This document shows, one piece after another, positions 1 to 5,395 of a DNA stretch of 5,395 nt (positions are counted from its first letter, which is position 1; each line of letters opens with the position of its first letter). The notes beneath the pieces were generated by a model. It saw only the letters and a program-made list of their open reading frames with translations, did no database searches and was not told the origin of the DNA. Made by a program: the position numbers and the translations under genes. The stretch comes from a bacterium (lineage in GTDB: Bacteria; Desulfobacterota; Anaeroferrophillalia; Anaeroferrophillales; Anaeroferrophillaceae), in assembly GCA_029940125.1 (NCBI GenBank), contig JAOZRP010000185.1, positions 1 through 5,395 of the forward strand, read 5' to 3'.

Positions 1-1175
1 CGCACCCGGTTGTGCAGCCGGCCGCGCAGATAGGTCCCCATCGGCACGGCCGGCGGCGATTGCCGCAGATATCCGCCTTCAACCAGGACGTCGACCATCC
101 GGTCGCAGGACAATTCACCCTCAAGAGCCGTAATATGGGGAGCCAGAATCCGCCGACGCTCATCTTCAGCCACCGGCCCCTTGTCATCCTGCACAATTTC
201 TTTAATCAGCTGACAAAGTTCGTCCAGTGAGTAGGCCCGATAGCTCACTTCATTGGGCAGATCGTCGTCATACCGTTCGTCAACCACCGGCTGATAGGCA
301 ACGGTGGGCGTCCCCAGGACGGCCGCTTCAATCATGGTGGTACAGCCGTTGGCCACCAGTACTTTCGCCGCCATCAGCCAGGGAGTGACGCTGTCCTCAT
401 TGATAATCTTCAGATTCGGATGCCGGCCGGCAATCTTCAGCCAGGGAGCGTGGCTTTCCGCCGGGTGGGGGCGGACAACAACCGTATGGTCCGGCAACGC
501 CCGGCACAAGGTCGGCAGCATGTCCTGGAAATGCTCGAAAAGGACCTGTTTCAACCGTCCCTTCCCGGCGTCAAAGGTCTCCTCGCCGCCGGCTTCCAAT
601 TCCATGGCCGGCTTCTTCAACTCGCTGAGGTGCGAGAAAAAATGATTCACCTTGCTGAAATTGGTATTGATAAGGATAAAATCCCCGTACCGCTCTTTCA
701 GCTCATCCGCTTTTTGCTGGTAGAAGGAACGCAGCTCGGGACGCAGCAGATCGATCCTGGGATTGCCGGTCAGGTGGATCGGCGTTCCCGGATAACCGGG
801 ATAATGACGCAAAACCCGGGCGTCGTCCTCCCCCCAGGTCAGCAGGTGGGACAATTTCTCCAGGGTCACCGGAGACAGGCGCCAGCGGTAGTATTCCTGG
901 TCGGGCCAGCGCACCAGCCCTTCTTCATCCCAACCGACAATCTCGTGGCCCAGGTCACGCAGAATTGAAAACATCCTGATGCTCAGCGTCCGCATGCTCT
1001 TGGCCAGGTAGACGCCGCGGGGCAGGGAGTCCACCAGGAAATGGATAAAGGCCCGCGACCCGATAATAACCGGAAAACCACGTTCGGCCGCGGCGCTCGC
1101 CAGCAGGATTTTGGCGTCCAGTTCCCTGACCTGGCTTTCAACCGGAATGATGATGGTGGAAGGCCCTTGTGTCAT
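1..1175 (-). CDS. Surface carbohydrate biosynthesis protein, GT-B / glycerophosphotransferase-like (3' end outside window)
   Basis: The frame is open from an ATG at 1175 to the left edge, giving 391 visible residues and no stop, so the C-terminus lies outside the window. I recognise the family as 'surface carbohydrate biosynthesis protein' (TIGR04396-like) from its linear landmarks: a start with PVESQVRELDAK (11-22), RGVYLAKSMR (53-62), GHEIVGWDEEGLVRWPD (76-92), WGEDDAR (114-120), TGNPRID (136-142), RPHPAE (235-240) and NGCTTMIEAAVLGTP (276-290). The RPHP and NGCTT...E elements resemble the nucleotide-sugar/CDP-glycerol binding half of GT-B enzymes and CDP-glycerol glycerophosphotransferases. 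No signal peptide or membrane segment is seen, so it probably acts in the cytoplasm or at the inner membrane face. The start is supported by GAGGGG six bases upstream. It is the last visible gene of the row, 74 bases after the PLD-like gene. Family assignment is strong. The reaction is not established for the family as far as I know, and transfer of a sugar or glycerol-phosphate to a surface glycan is inference. Confidence 0.88.
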   Translation of the reverse strand, partial: MTQGPSTIIIPVESQVRELDAKILLASAAAERGFPVIIGSRAFIHFLVDSLPRGVYLAKSMRTLSIRMFSILRDLGHEIVGWDEEGLVRWPDQEYYRWRLSPVTLEKLSHLLTWGEDDARVLRHYPGYPGTPIHLTGNPRIDLLRPELRSFYQQKADELKERYGDFILINTNFSKVNHFFSHLSELKKPAMELEAGGEETFDAGKGRLKQVLFEHFQDMLPTLCRALPDHTVVVRPHPAESHAPWLKIAGRHPNLKIINEDSVTPWLMAAKVLVANGCTTMIEAAVLGTPTVAYQPVVDERYDDDLPNEVSYRAYSLDELCQLIKEIVQDDKGPVAEDERRRILAPHITALEGELSCDRMVDVLVEGGYLRQSPPAVPMGTYLRGRLHNRV

Positions 1176-1181
1176 AAAAAA

Positions 1182-1187
1182 CCCCTC
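1182..1187 (-). promoter_or_regulatory. Ribosome binding site of the surface carbohydrate gene
   Basis: On the minus strand the sequence reads GAGGGG followed by six T and then ATG at 1175. This is a good Shine-Dalgarno match at suitable spacing and fixes the start of the downstream gene, which has no other in-frame start nearby. Confidence 0.7.
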
Positions 1188-1196
1188 AAATCTTTT

Positions 1197-1218
1197 ACCC
1201 GGGCAACAGATTCCGGGT
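1197..1218. repeat. Small inverted repeat between PLD-like and surface carbohydrate genes
   Basis: Six bases (acccgg, 1197-1202) are repeated in inverted order (ccgggt, 1213-1218) around a 10-base loop. On the transcribed strand the stem is not followed by a U-run but by the purine-rich leader of the next gene, so it is not a typical intrinsic terminator. A chance occurrence is quite possible for a stem this short. Confidence 0.3.
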
Positions 1219-1249
1219 GGTTTTCAACGGTATGTCTTCCGCTTTTTCC

Positions 1250-2353
1250 TCAGGACGGCGATGAAAATTTTTCCTTTTCGAGTGCGGCGGCCAACTCATT
1301 CCAGCGGTCGGCAAACGCCCGGCACAAATCCTTGTCGGCGGAAATCATGCCGATTTCCTGGTTGAGCCACCAGGAACGAGGCGTCCAGTTGAAACTGCCG
1401 AAAACAACCCAACGCTTTTCGGCATTTTCCGCCAGGATAAATTTATCATGCATGGGCAAACCGGTTTCCCTCCCCAGGCGATGGAAAGCAATCCCGGCGT
1501 TTTTGAGCGTCTTTTCCACCGACGCGGGAACCCGACGCGAGGTGGAATCCGCCAGGATTTCAATCTGATGTCCCTTTCCGGCCAGCTTCACCAGTTTGCG
1601 CACCAGCCCCCCGCCTTTCAGATGAGAAAACACGCATTTCAGCTTGTAGTCGGCACCCAGGGAATGCAAAAATCTCATTGCCGGGTGCGGAAACAGGGAC
1701 GGTAAAAAAAAGATCCTTCCCAAGGCGCTTTTCAATTCCAGGTTGTTGTCAATGGCAAAGCACCGGCTGCGCCCGGTTTCCATCCGGTGCAGACTCCTGG
1801 CGTGCGCCGTCAGCCGGACCACCAGCCAGGGATCCTTCAGCCCGACCAAAACATTGTAGCCCCGGTCCTGATCGCCGATTTCCCTGATAATGTCCGGGTC
1901 TTCTTCCGGCTGATCGCCGGAAGGATTGTAAGAGCCCAGAAAAGCTACCGGTTCGGGGTGAGAAAAACAATATAATTTTTCGTGAAGATGGGGCTTCCAG
2001 CCGGCCTGAAGCCGGGGCGACAGCAGCGGCAGGGACAGCAGCCGAAACCCGGCTCCCAACCCTTGTGATCCGGCAAGCATCTCAGCCACCGCCTCATTGG
2101 CGCGCGGCGTGCGCGGCTGCTTTTCAACGGTCACCGTCACCCTGACCCCGCGGCGATGGGCGGCCAGCAAGTCTTCGGCCAGACGCCGGTCGCGAAAGTA
2201 ATAGGTAACCCAGTCAATGGAACCATCGGTGGGAACGGCTCTAATTCTCTCGGCCAGCAAATCACGCAACGCTCCCGGAGGCCGGTGCCCGCCGCCAAAA
2301 AAAACTTCAGCCATTTTTCGATCACCAACCGGAAGAGTTTTATAATCTTTCAT
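1250..2353 (-). CDS. Phospholipase D-like protein with two degenerate HKD motifs
   Basis: This is a complete gene of 367 residues from the ATG at 2353 to TGA at 1250. It has the duplicated layout of the PLD superfamily (PLDs, cardiolipin and phosphatidylserine synthases). Half one has WVTYYFRDRRLAEDLLAAH (48-66) and GVRVTVTVE (69-77), then H124-E-K126 and GSYNPSG (140-146). Half two has H302-D-K304, then GSFNWTPRS (319-327) and NQE (331-333), matching the usual GSxNxxxRSxxxNxE ending. In family enzymes the two histidines form and resolve a phosphatidyl-enzyme intermediate, transferring or hydrolysing phosphodiesters. The Asp normally five residues after each Lys is Ser131 in the first motif and Glu309 in the second. 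No signal peptide or membrane segment is obvious, so a cytoplasmic or inner-leaflet site is likely. I chose ATG 2353. TTG at 2377 or 2362 are possible alternatives in the same frame, since no strong ribosome site decides it. Its place between a lipid-type exporter and a surface glycan gene suggests head-group or phosphodiester chemistry, but the substrate cannot be read from the sequence. A nuclease role (some PLD-family members) is less likely in this context. Confidence 0.87.
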   Translation of the reverse strand: MKDYKTLPVGDRKMAEVFFGGGHRPPGALRDLLAERIRAVPTDGSIDWVTYYFRDRRLAEDLLAAHRRGVRVTVTVEKQPRTPRANEAVAEMLAGSQGLGAGFRLLSLPLLSPRLQAGWKPHLHEKLYCFSHPEPVAFLGSYNPSGDQPEEDPDIIREIGDQDRGYNVLVGLKDPWLVVRLTAHARSLHRMETGRSRCFAIDNNLELKSALGRIFFLPSLFPHPAMRFLHSLGADYKLKCVFSHLKGGGLVRKLVKLAGKGHQIEILADSTSRRVPASVEKTLKNAGIAFHRLGRETGLPMHDKFILAENAEKRWVVFGSFNWTPRSWWLNQEIGMISADKDLCRAFADRWNELAAALEKEKFSSPS

Positions 2354-2381
2354 CGCAGACAATAGACCACCGGTCAACTAA

Positions 2382-2400
2382 TGCGGGGACAAACCCCGCA
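2382..2400. repeat. Perfect 7-bp hairpin between ABC exporter and PLD-like gene
   Basis: The seven bases at 2382-2388 (tgcgggg) are exactly complementary to 2394-2400 (ccccgca), with a five-base loop, so the transcript can form a strong GC-rich stem. It sits 41 bases after the exporter stop codon and 28 bases before the PLD-like ATG. On the transcribed (minus) strand it is followed by attagttgacc, which is not a U-run, so it is not a canonical rho-independent terminator. It could act as an mRNA stabiliser or processing site, a weak attenuator, or a damper of PLD translation. Confidence 0.5.
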
Positions 2401-2440
2401 ACCCAAATCAGGAATCAGGATGTTCCGGCATGGCTCTCGC

Positions 2441-4189
2441 TCATTCTCGCCGGCCGTCCATGGCCGGCTGTGAGGCGTCCGCAACCAACACGACATCGCC
2501 ATCCGGCAAAATCCGATAGGTGCGGTCCGCGACTTCAACCATAGCCGGCTGGTGTGATATCGCCAGCACAATTAATTTATGGCGCAGTTCCTGCAGTGTC
2601 CGGCAGATGGCCGCTTCGCTTTCCGGGTCCAGGGCGCTGGTCGCTTCATCGAGAATCAGCAACTTTGGCTTATGAACCAGCGCCCGGGCAATGGCCAGCC
2701 TCTGCCGCTGACCGCCGGACAGCCGTCCGCCCCGCTCGCCAACGCTGGAGTGCATGCCCTGAGGCATGGATGAAACAAAATCCCAGGCTCCCGCGGCCTT
2801 CAAGGCTTCTTCAACATCATGTTCGCTGAAAGCATCATCGCCAAAAGTGATGTTGGCATAGACAGAATCATGGACCAGCAGGGGATCCTGAGGCACATAA
2901 CCGATCATGTTCCGCCACTGGCGCAGGTCTATCTTGCTCATGGGAATGTCATCAATATAAACTTCTCCATGCTGGGGACGATAAAGGCCGGTAATAAGGT
3001 CAGCAATGGTCGTTTTTCCCACCCCTGAGGTTCCGACAAGCGCCGTAAAGGAACGGCAGGGGAACTCAATGTTCAGATTCTTGAAAATCGGTTTTTCCTG
3101 GTAGGAAAAAAAGACATTTTCCAAACGGATGCCGCGCTTAAGATCCGGCACCACCCCTTTCTGCACTGGTTCTCTTTCTTTTTCCGCCTCCTTGATTTTG
3201 TCCATCAGGGACCAGTAGGCACTCTCGAAAATAACCATTTTCTGGTACTGCTGCTGCACCCTACCCAGTTGAAACAGTATCCTGGCCAGCAGGAAGATCA
3301 GTATCATGATTTCAGCCATGGGGATCTTAAAATGGACCAGGGAAAAATACAGGCCCACAACCAAAATAATCGTAATCATTGGTTCCTGAAAAGCTTTCAG
3401 CGCCTCCTTGCTGAACACCTGCTTGCGCAAGGCCCGGTTCAAACGGTTTGTTTCCTCGACCATGATGGCTTTGGCCAGATGCTCCCTGGCCATGGCTTTT
3501 AAAGGCTTGATCGACTGCATGCTGTCAGTCAACTGGGAGAGAAGCTTCTTCAGCAAAAGGGTCTGCTTCCCCCCGGCCTTCCTCGCCTTGCGAATCAACC
3601 TGGTAAACAAGACGAGAAACAGCAAACCCGCCAGCAGGGAAACCGTGGTGGCCTTCCATGACACTATCAGGGAAACAGCAATATAAACAGATGCCTGCAA
3701 CAGCTTGGCCAGCATGGTTGAACCAGCCAGGTAGGCATTGGAGGCCCGCATGGCCTCGGTCGCCACGGCATTGGTGAAGCTGCCAACCGGCTGACCGACA
3801 AAATATCCCCACCTGGCCGCCAGCAAGGCATCAATCAGCTTCAAACGCAAATCCGTAGAGGCCATGGCCACTGTATAGCCAACCTTTTTCTTTGCCAGCA
3901 GCACCAGGACGCTTTTCAGCAGGATTGCCAGCACAATAACGGCCAAAAGGGTTGGAACCGTAGGCTGCAATCCAACCAGGGACAAAACCTTAACGACCAC
4001 CTGCCCGGCACGATTATCAGCGATGCCGCTGACATTTTCCCCACCCCTGAAATTCCCCACAATAATACTCAGGAGAGGCAGCATGGTTACCAGGCCAAAG
4101 CCTTCCACCACCCCGGCCAGCAGGAGGGACAAGAGCATGGTAATACTGGGAACGGGATAAGAGCGGAAAAAACTGAAAAGAAAAAGCAT
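2441..4189 (-). CDS. ABC exporter, fused membrane and ATPase domains (MsbA/lipid exporter type)
   Basis: This is a complete 582-residue half-transporter, the normal length for MsbA-like type IV exporters that work as homodimers in the inner membrane. The N-terminal membrane domain (about 1-330) shows about six hydrophobic segments near 15-40, 78-98, 155-177, 182-197, 271-287 and 292-308. The ATPase domain (about 352-570) has every expected motif: Walker A GTSGVGKT (386-393), Q-loop Gln434 in YVPQDP, signature LSGGQ (490-494), Walker B LLILDE (510-515), D-loop SALD (518-521) and switch His546. An A-loop-type aromatic is present in FSYQEKP near 361-367. The catalytic Glu515 and His546 are present, so it should be an active ATPase. 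Such exporters flip lipid A, lipid-linked glycans, other lipids, or peptides. The neighbouring SPT-like synthase and surface carbohydrate gene point to a lipid or glycolipid cargo, which is inference. No peptidase (C39) domain is present, which argues against bacteriocin export. The ATG at 4189 is preceded by AGAGG ten bases upstream. Confidence 0.95.
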   Translation of the reverse strand: MLFLFSFFRSYPVPSITMLLSLLLAGVVEGFGLVTMLPLLSIIVGNFRGGENVSGIADNRAGQVVVKVLSLVGLQPTVPTLLAVIVLAILLKSVLVLLAKKKVGYTVAMASTDLRLKLIDALLAARWGYFVGQPVGSFTNAVATEAMRASNAYLAGSTMLAKLLQASVYIAVSLIVSWKATTVSLLAGLLFLVLFTRLIRKARKAGGKQTLLLKKLLSQLTDSMQSIKPLKAMAREHLAKAIMVEETNRLNRALRKQVFSKEALKAFQEPMITIILVVGLYFSLVHFKIPMAEIMILIFLLARILFQLGRVQQQYQKMVIFESAYWSLMDKIKEAEKEREPVQKGVVPDLKRGIRLENVFFSYQEKPIFKNLNIEFPCRSFTALVGTSGVGKTTIADLITGLYRPQHGEVYIDDIPMSKIDLRQWRNMIGYVPQDPLLVHDSVYANITFGDDAFSEHDVEEALKAAGAWDFVSSMPQGMHSSVGERGGRLSGGQRQRLAIARALVHKPKLLILDEATSALDPESEAAICRTLQELRHKLIVLAISHQPAMVEVADRTYRILPDGDVVLVADASQPAMDGRRE

Positions 4190-4199
4190 ACGGGCAATA

Positions 4200-4204
4200 C
4201 CTCT
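4200..4204 (-). promoter_or_regulatory. Probable ribosome binding site of the ABC exporter
   Basis: The minus strand reads AGAGG, then ten bases, then ATG at 4189. The match is good but the spacing is at the long end. The 79-base gap between the synthase stop and this start shows no recognisable promoter or terminator. Confidence 0.5.
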
Positions 4205-4268
4205 AGAAAACGGCCAGGGCTAGCGGCAACGCGAAAGCAAATGAACTACTTGACGTATCAGCTGGGAA

Positions 4269-5395
4269 TCAGCGGGAAATGGCCGCAAAGGCGGCAATGA
4301 TCCGGGATATCTGCTCAGGCGTATGGGCGGCACTGACACTGCAGCGCAGCAGGGAGCCCCCGTCAGGGGTGGCGGGAGGCAGCACCAGATTGGTATAAAC
4401 GCCCTCATTCAACAATCCCTGCCAGCAGGAAAAGGCTTTCAAGGCTTCCTGGAGGCGGACTGAAATAACCGGGCTTGGTTCCGGACCCAGCAGATACCCA
4501 AGATCCTTCAAACCATGATACAGTCGTCTGGCATTGTCCCAGAGGTTACGACGCAGCTCCGGGCGCTGCTGGATAATTTTCAAGGCTTCCCTGGTCGAGG
4601 CAATAGAGGAAGGAGATGACGAGGCGGTAAAAATATAGGGACGACTGGCATAACGCACCAATTCAAGTTCAGGATGGTTGCTGACACAGAAGCCGCCGAT
4701 TGCCGCCAGGCTTTTGCTGAACGTTCCGACGACAAAGTCAACCTCGTCTTCAACCCCGGCTTCCTCGGCACAGCCGCGACCATGGGATCCCAGCACCCCA
4801 AGGGAATGGGCTTCATCCACCATCAGGAAGGCGCCATACTTCTTTTTCACGGCGACAATTTCATCCAGAACCGCCCGGTCGCCGAACATGCTGTAGATCC
4901 CTTCCACCAGAATCAGAGCGTCCGCGGCCCGGTCGCCCAGGCGGCGCAGCCTGTCATCCAGATGCGAAGCATCATTGTGGCGAAAACGGATAAAATCAGC
5001 CCCGCTCAAACGGCAGCCGTCGTAAATGCTCGCGTGGCAGTCGGCATCGAGCACAATGGTATCGCCACGGCCGACAAGACTGGACAGCATCCCCAGGTTG
5101 GCAACGAAGCCGGTGGAAAAAACAATGGCTCCCTTTTGGTTATAAAAAGCCGCCAGTTCTCTTTCCAGGGCAACATGACCCGTCAGGGTCCCATTGGCCA
5201 TCCGCGACCCGGTGGTACCGGTACCCTCTTCACGAGCTGCCCGACAGGAAGCTTCGATACAGGCAGGATCAAAGGTCAAGCCCAAATAATTATTCGTACC
5301 CACCAGAATGGTGCGTCGGCCGTTAATAATCGCTTCCGTTGCCGACAAGACTTCATCCATTTTCACATGGATGGAGTCAATCCCCTGATCCGCCA
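4269..5395 (-). CDS. PLP-dependent alpha-oxoamine synthase, serine palmitoyltransferase-like (5' end outside window)
   Basis: The visible 374 residues end at TGA 4269. The frame stays open to the right edge, so roughly 35-40 N-terminal residues seem to be missing compared with about 420 in Sphingomonas SPT. A GTG at 5366 lies inside the conserved region and is unlikely to be the start. The fold-type I aminotransferase landmarks are clear, numbered from that GTG: INGRRTILVGTNNYLGLTFDP (14-34), GTGTTGSR (48-55), LDADCHASIYDG (106-117, with the PLP-stacking His111), DEAHSLG (184-190, Asp184 and His187), TFSKS (215-219, with the PLP Schiff-base Lys218) and LLRCSVSAAHTPEQI (339-353, Arg341). These align with H159, D231, H234, K265 and R390 of Sphingomonas paucimobilis SPT. 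The family condenses an amino acid with an acyl-CoA or acyl-ACP, with decarboxylation, to give an amino-ketone in the cytoplasm. SPT makes the first intermediate of sphingolipids, and relatives make 7-keto-8-aminopelargonate or 2-amino-3-ketobutyrate. Overall similarity is nearest SPT, but the SPT RPPATP motif reads LPPATP here (Leu329), so exact substrates are uncertain and no gene symbol is given. Confidence 0.92.
   Translation of the reverse strand, partial: ADQGIDSIHVKMDEVLSATEAIINGRRTILVGTNNYLGLTFDPACIEASCRAAREEGTGTTGSRMANGTLTGHVALERELAAFYNQKGAIVFSTGFVANLGMLSSLVGRGDTIVLDADCHASIYDGCRLSGADFIRFRHNDASHLDDRLRRLGDRAADALILVEGIYSMFGDRAVLDEIVAVKKKYGAFLMVDEAHSLGVLGSHGRGCAEEAGVEDEVDFVVGTFSKSLAAIGGFCVSNHPELELVRYASRPYIFTASSSPSSIASTREALKIIQQRPELRRNLWDNARRLYHGLKDLGYLLGPEPSPVISVRLQEALKAFSCWQGLLNEGVYTNLVLPPATPDGGSLLRCSVSAAHTPEQISRIIAAFAAISR

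Noticed and set aside
420..968. A 182-codon open frame on the plus strand
   Set aside because: It lies opposite a strongly conserved minus-strand gene, its translation is rich in Gln/Pro/Arg with no family landmarks, and it is explained by codon bias of the real gene.
1041..1568. A 175-codon open frame on the plus strand
   Set aside because: It spans the end of one real minus-strand gene, the gap and the start of another, has no recognisable motif and no convincing ribosome site.
2354..2377. TTGACC at 2377-2372 as a -35 box for a promoter in front of the PLD-like gene
   Set aside because: The nearest TATAAA-like hexamer is 27 bases away, inside the coding region, which is too far for a sigma-70 promoter.
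2382..2400. The hairpin as an intrinsic terminator ending the exporter transcript
   Set aside because: The stem is strong, but the transcribed strand after it reads attagttgacc and has no U-run in that direction.
2441..4189. Bacteriocin or peptide exporter with maturation function
   Set aside because: There is no N-terminal C39 peptidase domain and no small precursor peptide gene nearby. The neighbours suggest envelope lipid or glycan work.
5354..5373. A 7-bp inverted repeat (catccat / atggatg) around the GTG at 5366, suggesting a regulated start of the synthase
   Set aside because: The reading frame continues upstream through residues expected of the family (ADQGIDSIH), so this point is inside the coding region and the repeat is probably chance.

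Overview
The window is almost wholly coding (about 95%). It holds four genes, all on the minus strand, separated by gaps of 74 to 87 bases. Read in the direction of transcription (right to left) they are: (1) a PLP-dependent alpha-oxoamine synthase close to serine palmitoyltransferase (SPT), whose 5' end lies beyond the right edge; (2) a complete MsbA-type ABC exporter with fused membrane and ATPase domains; (3) a complete phospholipase D-like protein with two HKD-type half sites; (4) a protein of the 'surface carbohydrate biosynthesis' family, which has GT-B/CDP-glycerol-glycerophosphotransferase-like features and runs off the left edge. No tRNA, rRNA, mobile element, CRISPR array or convincing promoter is visible, and no gene-free stretch exceeds 90 bases.

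The uniform strand, short gaps and lack of any intrinsic terminator with a U-run suggest one operon, probably a segment of a larger cell-envelope lipid or polysaccharide locus. The organism looks like a Gram-negative bacterium of moderately high G+C. The protein flavour and gene mix fit Desulfobacterota/Desulfuromonadia-like bacteria, but that is an impression and not proof.

A working model (inference): the oxoamine synthase condenses an amino acid with an acyl thioester to make a long-chain amino-ketone (sphingoid-type) lipid base. The ABC exporter flips the lipid or its glycosylated form across the inner membrane. The PLD-like enzyme and the glycerophosphotransferase-like protein would build or remodel phosphodiester or sugar head groups.

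The most notable details are two departures from family consensus. The oxoamine synthase has Leu in place of the catalytic Arg of the SPT 'RPPATP' motif, so its substrate or product may not be that of a classical SPT. The PLD-like protein keeps the His, Lys and Asn of both HKD motifs but lacks the Asp in both. A perfect 7-bp hairpin lies between the exporter and PLD genes.
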